A stretch of 56,880 bases of DNA from Acidimicrobiaceae bacterium (GTDB lineage: Bacteria; Actinomycetota; Acidimicrobiia; Acidimicrobiales; UBA8190): assembly GCA_003151475.1 (NCBI GenBank), contig PLXQ01000057.1, forward strand, positions 1-56,880, given 5' to 3'. The notes beneath the pieces are model-generated. The model had not been told where the DNA came from, searched no databases, and worked only from the letters and a program-made list of their open reading frames with translations. Positions 7,265-16,617 of the stretch are shown piece by piece. The translations under genes and the position numbers were made by a program. The number at the start of each line of letters is the position of its first letter. Position 1 is the first letter of the stretch.

Positions 7265-8248
7265 TTAGTGACGGGCGTGGTCAAGGACATCGGGATTCAC
7301 CACATTGATGGGTGATCCGCCGGCGTAAGCGTTGATCTGGTCGAAGATGTCGGAGAACTGGAGCTCCCACTCCTCGCGTGAGACGTAGCCGATGTGGGGC
7401 GTGCAGACGACATTCTCCATCTTGAGAAGAGGATGGTCGGTGTCGTGCAGCGGCTCGTCCTCGAAGACGTCGATGGCCGCCATGCCGGGACGGCCGGCGC
7501 GTAGGCCGTCCACCAGGGCGCCCGGTTCGATCAATCCCGCCCGGCTCGTGTTCACGAGCATGCCCGTCGGCTTCATATGGGCCAGATCCGTAGCCGTGAC
7601 GATCCCCCGGGTGGCGTCGACCAGGCGCATGTGGAGCGAGACCACGTCGGCGCTGGAGAAGAACTCCTCGGCGCTGTCGGCCACCATGTAGCCGTCGTCG
7701 CTGGCCGCGTCGCGTGACGGCCGGCGTCCCCAGACGAGGACGGGCATGCCGAAGGCTCGGGCGTAGCCCGCCACCACCGTGCCGATGCGGCCGTAGCCGT
7801 AGATCCCGAAGGTCTTGTCCCGCAGGGTGGTCCCGATGCCCATCTGCCACCGGCCCGCTCTGAGCGAGGCCATCTGCTGGGGGATCTGCCGCGCCGCGGC
7901 GAGAACGAGCCCCCAGGTGAGCTCGGCCGTGGCGAACGACGGCGATCCGGTGTGGAGATCGGAGGAGACGATGATCCCCAATCGGGTGCAGGTGTCGATG
8001 TCGATGTGCGGGTAGACGCTGCGCTGGCTGATCAGCCGCAATGCCGGCAATTGCTCGAGCAGGGCGGAACGGATCTCCGTGCGCTCACGGATGAGGACGA
8101 GCGCCTCGGTGTCGCGGAGGCGGACGGCCAGCGCTTCGACCTCCTGGAGATGGTCGTTCCAGACCATGACGTCATGACCGGCCAGCTTGCCGAAGCTCGG
8201 AAGGCTACGCACGGTGTCGAAGTAGTCGTCCAAGATGGTGATCTTCAC
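7265..8248 (-). CDS. D-isomer-specific 2-hydroxyacid dehydrogenase family protein
   Basis: A 327-residue NAD-dependent dehydrogenase. It has the split substrate domain, the Rossmann motif [20 protein letters not shown], then [19 protein letters not shown], the catalytic Glu in DVFEDEPL and the catalytic His in [13 protein letters not shown]. The preceding catalytic Arg lies in the NTSRAG segment. The family reduces 2-keto acids to D-2-hydroxy acids (glycerate, lactate, phosphoglycerate); with no ACT domain it is unlikely to be SerA. I chose the GTG at 8248 because GGGGAG sits seven bases upstream and [10 protein letters not shown] matches the family N-terminus. An ATG at 8290 would add 14 residues. 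Confidence 0.88.
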   Translation of the reverse strand: MKITILDDYFDTVRSLPSFGKLAGHDVMVWNDHLQEVEALAVRLRDTEALVLIRERTEIRSALLEQLPALRLISQRSVYPHIDIDTCTRLGIIVSSDLHTGSPSFATAELTWGLVLAAARQIPQQMASLRAGRWQMGIGTTLRDKTFGIYGYGRIGTVVAGYARAFGMPVLVWGRRPSRDAASDDGYMVADSAEEFFSSADVVSLHMRLVDATRGIVTATDLAHMKPTGMLVNTSRAGLIEPGALVDGLRAGRPGMAAIDVFEDEPLHDTDHPLLKMENVVCTPHIGYVSREEWELQFSDIFDQINAYAGGSPINVVNPDVLDHARH

Positions 8249-8544
8249 TGCCGCGCTCCCCGGGTCGACCGGCTCCTCTGACTGCTTCATCAGATCCCCG
8301 GGGGGGCCGTCGTGCCAGTTCGGGCCCGATCCAGCCGCTCCCGATGGCGGTCCGGCGCTCCGAGCGGGGCGCAAAATCCCTGGCCACAGGCTTTAGGCCG
8401 CCACCTGTAGGTATTTCTACGGGCGAGGTCTTGACTATTTCCGTTAGGGCCGGCTTCCTTGGCGAACGACGGATGGGCCCGTCGCCGGGTTATACGCGAA
8501 GAACGACACTCGGGTCCCCGGCGTTACCCGGTGGGCGGCGACGG

Positions 8545-8844
8545 TCAGGAATCGGGGCCGAGCTGCTCGACCTCGAGGAGGGTGAAGGCGTCGATGATGG
8601 CCCGCAGGACCTGGCGGGCGATGCGGGGGTCGAGGTCGGATTCGGCGGCGATCTCCCCGATCTTCAGGAGCATGCGCTCCTCCCGGTCGCGGTCCACCAC
8701 CTTCATGGAGTGGGCCCGCTTGTAGCGGACGACTTCGGTGATGAGGCGGGAGCGTTCGGCCAGGACATCGACGAGGCGGCGGTCCACGATATCGAGGCGG
8801 TCTCTGATCATCTCGAGGTCAGGGGTTCCGGCATCGGCGGTCAT
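8545..8844 (-). CDS. Chorismate mutase (AroQ class)
   Basis: A 99-residue stand-alone chorismate mutase, which converts chorismate to prephenate for Phe/Tyr synthesis. Three helices carry the AroQ residues: R14 in MIRDRLD, R31 in LAERSRLI, K42 in VVRYKRAH, and the D-x3-E-type pair in VVDRDREE. Where E. coli AroQ has Gln88 on helix 3, this protein appears to have Glu (FTLLEVEQ), a change also used by the yeast enzyme. The start is the ATG at 8844. No other aromatic-pathway gene lies nearby. Confidence 0.85.
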   Translation of the reverse strand: MTADAGTPDLEMIRDRLDIVDRRLVDVLAERSRLITEVVRYKRAHSMKVVDRDREERMLLKIGEIAAESDLDPRIARQVLRAIIDAFTLLEVEQLGPDS

Positions 8845-8944
8845 GGCTGCATCATGGCCCGCCGGGCCGTGATGGTGTCCAAACACGGCTCAAGATGGCC
8901 CGGGAGGGTGCCGAGAAAAACCCCGAAAGCGGGGACCCGCTGAC

Positions 8945-8976
8945 CCACGACCTCCGCCCGCCTGCGGGGGTCGTGG
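8945..8976 (-). terminator. Hairpin terminator
   Basis: A 13-bp stem (8945-8957 with 8964-8976, one G-T wobble) with a 6-nt loop, 65 bp beyond the stop of the secreted protein gene. There is no U-tract, which is usual in high-GC actinobacteria. Confidence 0.6.
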
Positions 8977-8993
8977 CGCGTCCGGGCTCCGGT

Positions 8994-9030
8994 GTCCGGC
9001 TGCCAGGGGTCCGGCTGCCAGGGGTCCGGC
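8994..9030. repeat. 15-bp tandem repeat, 2.5 copies
   Basis: Two exact 15-bp copies (8994-9008, 9009-9023) and a 7-bp partial copy (9024-9030) lie between the terminator hairpin and the stop codon of the secreted protein gene. The unit starts GTCCGGCTGCC. Confidence 0.85.
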
Positions 9031-9040
9031 CCCAAAGCCG

Positions 9041-10108
9041 TCAGCTCCGGAAGGAGATGGGCACGACGTCGAGATCGCTCGGGTGGGCGGCGACGACGAA
9101 GCCACAGGTGTCACCAACGGCGACCTGGGCCGGGGTGGGGGGGCAGGGATAATTCGCGGCGTCGGTGGCGGCGTCGGTGCCGGCGCTGTCGGTGCCCTGC
9201 GCCGGGGGCCCGACCGTCCCGGTGATCACCGTGAACGCGGTGGGGGGCAGCGAACCGTCGCTTCCGGTGATGACCGGATGGCTGAAGATGTCGGTGCAGC
9301 CGACAGGGACGGTGTTCCCGGAGTCGACGACGGTGGGTTGGCCGGGGGCGCTGTTGCACTCGGCGATGGTGGCCGGGGTGGCGGGGGCGAATCCCGTTCC
9401 CCGGATGGTGACGACCGAACCAGCCGATAGGCAGGTGCCGGGGTCGGCGATGACGGTGACGGTGCCGTTGGTGGCCGATTGCGGTGCCGGATCGCAGCCC
9501 AGAGGCAGCGTGGTCGTCGTCGTGGTGGGCACGGTGGTGGTGGTTGTCGTGGTGGGGACCTTGAAGGAGACGGAGCGGGTGACCAGTTGTGCTTTGTTGT
9601 CGAGGAATTGAAAGGCGCAGGAGATGCCCAGAGCCTCCTGGGAGGAGGTGGGCGGACAGGGATAGGAGGCCGAGTCGGCGGCCGCCGGGTTGCCGGCGCT
9701 GTCCGTGCCTGTCTCCCACGATCCCAGGGTGCCGATGACGACGGGGAGCCTGGTCGAGGAGAGCGTGCCCATCTTGGTGGTCTTGGCCGGGACCGGGTCG
9801 GTGCAGCCGACGGCGATGGCGTGGGTGACCCCGTGGATGGAGATGACGGTGGCCGGCTGGCCGGGGGCGACATTGCATTCGAGGATGGCGCCGTTGGCAC
9901 CTCGGACGAAGCCCGAGCCCTTGACGACAACGCTCTTGGCCGCCGTCAGCAGAGCATGGGGGGTGACGGAGATCGACTCCCCCGAGGCCGAGGCCGATGT
10001 GACGGCGCCCAGCACGAGAGCCCCGGCCAGGAGGCCCCCGAGGAGGACCATCGTCAGCGCTGTGGTGCTCACCACCCGGGGGCGGATGACCGGACGCCCC
10101 GTTCTCAC
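9041..10108 (-). CDS. Secreted protein with two neocarzinostatin-like domains
   Basis: A 355-residue exported protein. The start is the GTG at 10108, with GAGGGG about nine bases upstream. A long signal peptide (RTGRPVIRPRVVSTTALTMV into LLGGLLAGALVLGAV) ends near SASA. Two homologous modules of about 130 residues follow. Each has a G-G/T-GFxxG strand, an ECN-APGQP segment, a GCTD segment, a TDSAG(N/T) segment and YPCPPT with a later Cys, the pattern of the neocarzinostatin-like immunoglobulin fold. They are joined by a Thr-rich linker (TTTTTTTVPTTTTTT). No chromophore-pathway genes are present, so an antibiotic role is not implied; a surface or matrix role is more likely. Confidence 0.75.
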   Translation of the reverse strand: MRTGRPVIRPRVVSTTALTMVLLGGLLAGALVLGAVTSASASGESISVTPHALLTAAKSVVVKGSGFVRGANGAILECNVAPGQPATVISIHGVTHAIAVGCTDPVPAKTTKMGTLSSTRLPVVIGTLGSWETGTDSAGNPAAADSASYPCPPTSSQEALGISCAFQFLDNKAQLVTRSVSFKVPTTTTTTTVPTTTTTTLPLGCDPAPQSATNGTVTVIADPGTCLSAGSVVTIRGTGFAPATPATIAECNSAPGQPTVVDSGNTVPVGCTDIFSHPVITGSDGSLPPTAFTVITGTVGPPAQGTDSAGTDAATDAANYPCPPTPAQVAVGDTCGFVVAAHPSDLDVVPISFRS

Positions 10109-10193
10109 CGTGTGCCGCCCCTCGCCCTCCCGGGGCCCAATTCTCGTCGGAGGCGGCGAGGGCCGCAAGGGGTGGTCCGATGAAGCCGGTAGG

Positions 10194-11318
10194 TCAGGTG
10201 GTGACCTTGGCGCTCTCGGCCAGGCGGTCGACCACCTCGACGTACTCCTCGACGAGCTCGTAGATGACGTCGCGGGCCTTTCTGACCCGGGTGGCGCGGC
10301 CGATGATCTGGCCGCAGGGGTTGAAGGCAACGTCCTTCGACTGCGCCGGGTAGCGGTGGCCGGAACCGACGGCGTCGATGGCCACCATCATCTGCAGGGG
10401 CATGGGGAGGGGGTCCGGGGTGTCGTCGCGGCCCCAGGCCTCGGTCCAGTCGTTCTTGAGCATGCGGCAGGGCTTACCGGTGTAGGACTTCGAGCGGATG
10501 GTGTCGGAGGACTTGGCCTCGAGGAGGGACTTGAGCTGTCCCGGGGCCGTTTCCGCCTCTTCCACGGTCAGCCAGAGGGTTCCCGTCCAGACGCCCTGGG
10601 CCCCCATGGCCAGTGCCGCCACGATCTGGCGGCCGGTTCCCACGCCGCCGGCGGCCAGGACCGGAAGGGGGTGGACGGCGTCGATGACCTCGGGCCAGAG
10701 AACCAGTGAACCGATCTCACCGGTGTGGCCGCCACCTTCGGTGCCCTGGCAGACGATGAAGTCGAGACCGGCCTCCTTGTGGTGCAGCGCATGCTTGACC
10801 GAGCCGGCCAGGGCGCCGATGAGCCGTCCCGAGGCCTGGACCTCGGCGATGACGTCGGACGGGGGGGTGCCGAGGGCATTGGCGATGAGGCGGACCTTGT
10901 CGTGGCGGAGCGCCGCGGCCAGAAGCGGCTTGCCGGTGGCCTCGGTCCAGCCCATCATGCCCGAACGCTGCTGGTCCTTCGGGGTCTCGGGGATGCCGTG
11001 CTCCTCCAGGATGCGGCGGGCGAAGCGGCGGTGGTCGTCGGGGACCATGGAGGTGAGCTGGGCCTCGAGCTTGACCGGGTCGAGCTCGCCCATGCCCTCG
11101 TACTTACCGGGGATGACGATGTCGACGCCGTAGGGGGCGTCGGGGCAGTGCTCGTCCAGCCAGTTGAGCTCGATCTCGAGCTCCTCGGGCGAGAAGCCGA
11201 TGGCGCCGAGGACGCCGAAACCGCCGGCGTTGGAGACGGCCGCCACCACGTCGCGGCAGTGGGTGAAGGCGAAGATGGGGAATTCGATGCCGAGGCGGTC
11301 GCAGATGTCGGTGCGCAC
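10194..11318 (-). CDS. Nitronate monooxygenase (2-nitropropane dioxygenase family)
   Basis: A 374-residue FMN-dependent TIM-barrel enzyme that oxidises alkyl nitronates to carbonyl compounds and nitrite. It has the FMN phosphate motif LAAGGVGTGRQIVAALAMGA and the catalytic His198 in GTEGGGHTGE. Residues about 50-130 form an insertion (DEHCPDAPYGVDIVIPGKYE onward) relative to short members, which marks a distinct subfamily often found with acyl-CoA metabolism genes. It is 53 bp downstream of the TetR gene on the same strand and is probably under its control. Confidence 0.88.
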   Translation of the reverse strand: MRTDICDRLGIEFPIFAFTHCRDVVAAVSNAGGFGVLGAIGFSPEELEIELNWLDEHCPDAPYGVDIVIPGKYEGMGELDPVKLEAQLTSMVPDDHRRFARRILEEHGIPETPKDQQRSGMMGWTEATGKPLLAAALRHDKVRLIANALGTPPSDVIAEVQASGRLIGALAGSVKHALHHKEAGLDFIVCQGTEGGGHTGEIGSLVLWPEVIDAVHPLPVLAAGGVGTGRQIVAALAMGAQGVWTGTLWLTVEEAETAPGQLKSLLEAKSSDTIRSKSYTGKPCRMLKNDWTEAWGRDDTPDPLPMPLQMMVAIDAVGSGHRYPAQSKDVAFNPCGQIIGRATRVRKARDVIYELVEEYVEVVDRLAESAKVTT

Positions 11319-11371
11319 GTCAGTCTCCTGTCTGGTCGGTGAGAGGGAACGGGGTGGGGATCATTTAGGTG

Positions 11372-12022
11372 TCAGGTCGGTGTCGGGGTGCGTCGGTGAG
11401 TGAATGAATGGTGCGTGGATGGTGAGAGCTCGAGATCGAGGACACGGCCGAGGGCGGCGGTGACGGTGTCGATGTCCATGGCGGCGGGATCGAGACGGTG
11501 CTGGATCTCGAGGCCGGCCACCAGGGCGCGAAAGACGGTGGCCAGGGTGTCGGGGTCGGCCACGGGCTCGATGATGCCGTCGGCGATCCAGGCGGCGAAA
11601 CCGCGGGCCATGCGGGCGTGGGCCTCGGCCGCCCGGATGCGCAGGGTGGCCGCCACCTCGGGGTCGCGCGCGGCGCGCAACGAGAGCTCGCGCTCGAGCA
11701 GCAGGAGCCGGCGGGTCTCTTCCGAGGGGTGGACGATGAGGTTGGCCGCCACCGCCCGCAGGCGCTCGGCCACCGTTGAAGCCAACTCGAATTCGGCGGC
11801 GATGACGGTGACGAGTGACTGCTGCCACTCGTCGAGCAGGGCCAGGAGCATGCCCTGCTTGGAGCCGAAGTGGTCGTAGACCGCCCCTGAGGTGCGGCCG
11901 GCCGCCTCGGCCACGTGGTCGACAGAGACGGCGTCGATGCCGTGTTCGGCGAAGAGCTGGGCGGCGGCGGAGAGAAGGCGCTCCCGGGTGTCGGCCTTGC
12001 GTTGCTGCTGGGTCCGGGCCAC
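11372..12022 (-). CDS. TetR/AcrR-family transcriptional regulator
   Basis: A 216-residue repressor. The helix-turn-helix lies at residues about 10-55 (TRERLLSAAAQLFAEHGIDA, then VDHVAEAAGRTSGAVYDHF); the rest is an all-helical ligand domain with no recognised specificity. The start is the GTG at 12022, directly after GGAGGTGAC, a near-perfect ribosome binding site. It is divergent from glutamate decarboxylase and upstream of nitronate monooxygenase. The C-terminal tail is Ser/Thr/His-rich. A palindrome over its own -10 box suggests autorepression. Confidence 0.92.
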   Translation of the reverse strand: MARTQQQRKADTRERLLSAAAQLFAEHGIDAVSVDHVAEAAGRTSGAVYDHFGSKQGMLLALLDEWQQSLVTVIAAEFELASTVAERLRAVAANLIVHPSEETRRLLLLERELSLRAARDPEVAATLRIRAAEAHARMARGFAAWIADGIIEPVADPDTLATVFRALVAGLEIQHRLDPAAMDIDTVTAALGRVLDLELSPSTHHSFTHRRTPTPT

Positions 12023-12061
12023 GTCACCTCCGATGGCAGTCTCTCTTCGATGGACAACTTG

Positions 12062-12098
12062 CGTAGGACATCCTATGTAGATAGCAGAGGCTATGCAA
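12062..12098 (-). promoter_or_regulatory. TetR promoter with overlapping operator palindrome
   Basis: On the minus strand a -35 TTGCAT (12093-12098) and a -10 TAGGAT (12070-12075) are separated by exactly 17 bp. The -10 lies inside the perfect inverted repeat TAGGACATCCTA (12064-12075). A second inverted repeat, ATAGC-AGAG-GCTAT (12081-12094), fills the spacer. This is a classical layout for an autoregulated TetR gene, and the site also lies upstream of the divergent decarboxylase. Confidence 0.65.
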
Positions 12099-12174
12099 CC
12101 AGGGGTCGGGGGCAAACCAGGTGGGGGCGGTGGCGCGTCCTACGGTGAGGGAAGCCGTCGAGACGGAGGTGCCC

Positions 12175-13563
12175 ATGGCCCTGCATAGACACGACCCGGC
12201 GGAGCCCGAGAACGACTCCGTCAGCATCCGGCCCCAGTTCACCCAGTTCGGCCTGGTGGGCGACGTGCCCCGGCTGCGGCTGCCCGACAAGGGGATGCCG
12301 CCGTCCATCGCGTACCAGGTGGTGCACGACGAGCTTCTGCTCGACGGGGCCGCCCGGCTGAACCTGGCCACCTTCGTGACGACGTGGATGGAACCCGAGG
12401 CCGAGCTGCTGCTGGCCGAGTGCGCGGCCAAGAACATGATCGACAAGGACGAGTACCCGCAGACGGCCGAGCTCGAGAGGCGCTGCGTGAACATGATCGC
12501 CCACCTGTGGCATGCAGCGGAGAACGAGGAGGCGACGGGCTGCTCGACCACGGGCTCGAGCGAGGCGTGCATGCTCGGGGGCCTGGCCCTGCTGCATCGG
12601 TGGCGGGCCCGGACAGCGGCCACGGCCGGCGCCGGATCACGGCCGAATCTCGTTCTCGGGGCCAACGCCCAGGTGTGCTGGGAGAAGTTCTGCCGGTACT
12701 TCGACGTCGAAGCGCGGCTCGTGCCGGTGAGCGCGGCCGCCCCGTACCTGACGGCGGAGGCGGCCGTGGCCCACTGCGACGAGTCCACCATTGGGGTGGT
12801 GGCCATCTTGGGCTCGACCTACGACGGCAGCTACGAACCGGTGGCCGAGATCGTCGCCGCCCTCGATGCGCTTCAGTCGACGCGTGGTCTCGACATTGCG
12901 GTGCACGTCGACGCCGCCTCGGGCGGGTTCATCGCCCCCTTCATCGATCCCGATCTGGTGTGGGACTTCCGGTTGGAGCGGGTGCAGTCGATCAACGCCT
13001 CGGGCCACAAGTTCGGGCTCGTCTACCCCGGGGTGGGCTGGGCCCTGTGGCGCGACGCGTCGGCTCTGCCCGAGGAGCTCGTGTTCAAGGTCGACTACCT
13101 GGGCGGCGAGATGCCCACCTTCACGTTGAACTTCTCCCGGCCGGGCGCCCAGGTGGTGGGGCAGTACTACAACTTCTTGCGGCTGGGGACCGAGGGCTAC
13201 ACCGCCGTGCAGGCGGAAAGCCGCAAGACGGCGATGTGGTTGTCCGGCGCTATCGAGGAGCACGGTTCGTTTGCCCTGGTGTCGCGCGGCGGCGACATCC
13301 CCGCCTTCGCCTTCCGGCTGGTCGATGCGACGGGCTTCAGCGTTTACGACGTGTCCGAGGCATTGCGGACGCGGGGCTGGATCGTCCCCGCCTACGCCAT
13401 GCCCCCGGCCATGGAGGACGTCTCGGTGCTGCGGGTCGTGGTCAGAAACGGCTTCAGCCGGGACCTGGCCGTTTTGTTCCTGGCCGATCTGAAGGCGACC
13501 GTCGACCGTCTGTCACGGCGCGGCGGAGGGTCAGACCAGGAGCGGGCCGGCTTTCATCACTGA
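12175..13563 (+). CDS. gadB: Glutamate decarboxylase
   Basis: A 462-residue PLP enzyme that converts glutamate to GABA and CO2 and consumes a proton. The PLP lysine is K279 in INASGHKFGLVYPG, with the cofactor Asp in HVDAASGGF and the N-terminal GCSTTGSSEACMLG phosphate loop. Its length equals the E. coli enzyme (466). The start is the ATG at 12175 after GGAGGTG. A TACGGT box at 12141-12146 could be its -10. No glutamate/GABA antiporter or GABA transaminase is adjacent, so the role (acid tolerance or GABA supply) is open. It is divergent from TetR and convergent with the ABC gene, 6 bp apart. Confidence 0.93.
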   Translation: MALHRHDPAEPENDSVSIRPQFTQFGLVGDVPRLRLPDKGMPPSIAYQVVHDELLLDGAARLNLATFVTTWMEPEAELLLAECAAKNMIDKDEYPQTAELERRCVNMIAHLWHAAENEEATGCSTTGSSEACMLGGLALLHRWRARTAATAGAGSRPNLVLGANAQVCWEKFCRYFDVEARLVPVSAAAPYLTAEAAVAHCDESTIGVVAILGSTYDGSYEPVAEIVAALDALQSTRGLDIAVHVDAASGGFIAPFIDPDLVWDFRLERVQSINASGHKFGLVYPGVGWALWRDASALPEELVFKVDYLGGEMPTFTLNFSRPGAQVVGQYYNFLRLGTEGYTAVQAESRKTAMWLSGAIEEHGSFALVSRGGDIPAFAFRLVDATGFSVYDVSEALRTRGWIVPAYAMPPAMEDVSVLRVVVRNGFSRDLAVLFLADLKATVDRLSRRGGGSDQERAGFHH

Positions 13564-13569
13564 GCGCCT

Positions 13570-14570
<1,001 letters not shown>

Positions 14571-14571
<1 letters not shown>

Positions 14572-15626
14572 CAGGCGCCGGCGAAGGCGGTGGAGGGATC
14601 GACCGACGCGGCGCGGCGCAGGGCGGCCAGGCTGGCCAGGAGCCCGACGATCAGAGCGGACAAGGGTAAGACGACAAAGGCGCTGCCCGGTATGTCCACC
14701 GGTTGGGCGAAGAGGCCGGTCATGAAGTTGGCCAGCACGGCGGCGAGGACGGCGGCGGCCAGCGCCACGGCCACGGCCTGGGCGGCCAGGCCGGCGAAGA
14801 GAAGCGCCGTCGACGAACCCACCGCTTTCAGCACGGCGAAGTCGCGTGTGCGTTCCAGGGCGGTGACGTAGACGAGGGCGGCCACGATGATGGCGGCGAT
14901 GACCCACATGAAGAAGCGGGAGTTGTTGATGGAGGAGACGGCACTGGCCAGCTGGGCCAGGCTGGCCTTCTCGATCTGGGTGTTGCTGTAGACGCCATAG
15001 CCGGGGGGCACGGTGGTGGGCACGCCGGTGGTGAGGACGGCACCGATGAGCGGCCTGCCCCCGAACACCACCTTCTGGGCATCGGTGACGGTGATGTAGG
15101 CGTTGGGAACGCCCCCGAGCAGGGTGCGGTCGCTCACCACGCCCACCACCGTGAAGCGGTGGCCGGAGACGACGAAGTTCTGACCCACCGCCAGTTTCAT
15201 GCGGGCGTCCACCACGGCCTGGCCGTTTCCGGCCACGCCGTGGCCGGTGACCGTCTCCCCCGGGCCGCCGAGGCCACCGGGTCGGTAGCCGACGAGGTTC
15301 ACGCTCTGCGCCGGGCGTGACGCGATCTGCGCCGCTTGGGGAACGACGATGAGGGGATCGGCGGCGGTGACGCCGGCCGTGTGGCGGACGGTCGATACAG
15401 CCGATGCCGGCATGGGCGAGAGCGCGGCGATGCGGCCCACCGACCCCGAGGGCAGGACCCAGGACTGGGCCCCGAGTCCAGCGACGGTCTGGTCGATCTC
15501 CACGCCGAAGCCCGCCGTCATGCCGGCCAGCAGAAGGGTCATGGCGAAGACGAGGCCGGCCCCGACGACGGCGATCACGAACTGCCGAGCGCGGAAGCGC
15601 AGGTCCTGCAGTGTGATGGTGAGCAT
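14571..15626 (-). CDS. ABC transporter permease (FtsX/MacB family)
   Basis: A 351-residue permease with the FtsX/MacB layout. One N-terminal membrane helix (about 17-38) precedes a large extracytoplasmic domain (about 40-235), then three helices near 240-262, 283-310 and 320-340, with the conserved ERTRDFAVLKAVGSS segment between helices 2 and 3. MacB-type systems are mechanotransmission machines or exporters, not importers. Its stop overlaps the ATPase start by one base. The 155 bp to the divergent crotonase gene should hold both promoters. The substrate is unknown. Confidence 0.88.
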
Positions 15627-15781
15627 GGTATGTCCCGATCCCCCGATTGGGCCTCCGGAGGATAGAGCAGCGCCGCTCGCGATGCCCGGGAGCGCGCCGA
15701 AAGGCGGAGCCGTCCCATGGGATACTGAGGCCCGCCAGGCCCCTCACATGCGGGCCGGCGCCCCTGCAGATCGGAGCCACC

Positions 15782-16612
15782 GTGTTCAGGACGTCGCCCG
15801 TCGTGGCCGAGGACGAGTGGCAACTCGACCTCGCCGTCGAGGACAACATCGCCGTGCTCACCCTCAATCATCCCGACAAGCTGAACGCCTGGAGTTGGGA
15901 GTCGACCCGTCAGCTCGGGGCGCGGGCCGACCAGATCCGCTTCGACGAGCGGGTGCGCTGCGTCGTGCTGCGGGCCGAGGGCCGGGCCTTCTGCGCCGGC
16001 ATCGACCTGGGCATGCCCGAGGACCGGGTCACCGGTCGCTCCCCGGCCGAGAAGGCGCGCAATTACTACGAGGGCATCCGTTGGGCCCACGAGCGCTTCA
16101 AGGTGTTCGCCGAGCTGCCCCAACCGGTGGTGGCCGCCGTCCAGGGGTACTGCCTCGGCTTCGGTTTCGAGCTGGTGCTCATGGCCGATATCCGGATCTG
16201 CGCCGAGGACGCCATCTTCGCCCTGCCCGAAGCACAGGTGGGGGTGAGCATCGACGCCGGCGGCGATCTGCGGTTGGCCCACGAGGTGGGGGCCGGTTGG
16301 GCCAAGCTGCTGGCCTACACGGGCCGCAGGATCGACGCCCGCACGGCCGAGCGGATCGGAATCGTGCAGCAGGTCACGAGTACCGGTGACCTCACGCAGG
16401 AGGCCATGACCATCGCCCGGGAGATCGCCGCTAACGCGCCGTTGGCCGTGCAGAGCATCAAGCGGACCATCGACTCCTTCACGTACCGGGGCATGACCGA
16501 AGCCATGCGCTTCGCCGCCATGAGCGCGTCGATCGAGTTCGTCTCCGACGACATGCCCGCCGGCTATGCGGCCAAGGCGGCCAAGAAGCCCATCGTCTTC
16601 GAGGGGAAGTAG
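15782..16612 (+). CDS. Crotonase (enoyl-CoA hydratase/isomerase family), dienoyl-CoA-isomerase-like
   Basis: A 276-residue crotonase with the oxyanion hole in AFCAGIDLG and YCLGFGFE. The two acidic positions are E130 (GFGFE) and E150 (LPEAQVG). An Asp eight residues later, D158 in SIDAGG, matches the third catalytic acid of delta3,5-delta2,4-dienoyl-CoA isomerase (Glu196/Asp204 in rat); simple hydratases lack it. The start is the GTG at 15782, with GGAG five bases upstream. The next gene, 5 bp on, resembles 2,4-dienoyl-CoA reductase, which supports a role in unsaturated fatty acyl-CoA oxidation. Plain hydratase activity remains possible. Confidence 0.85.
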   Translation: MFRTSPVVAEDEWQLDLAVEDNIAVLTLNHPDKLNAWSWESTRQLGARADQIRFDERVRCVVLRAEGRAFCAGIDLGMPEDRVTGRSPAEKARNYYEGIRWAHERFKVFAELPQPVVAAVQGYCLGFGFELVLMADIRICAEDAIFALPEAQVGVSIDAGGDLRLAHEVGAGWAKLLAYTGRRIDARTAERIGIVQQVTSTGDLTQEAMTIAREIAANAPLAVQSIKRTIDSFTYRGMTEAMRFAAMSASIEFVSDDMPAGYAAKAAKKPIVFEGK

Positions 16613-16617
16613 CAACG

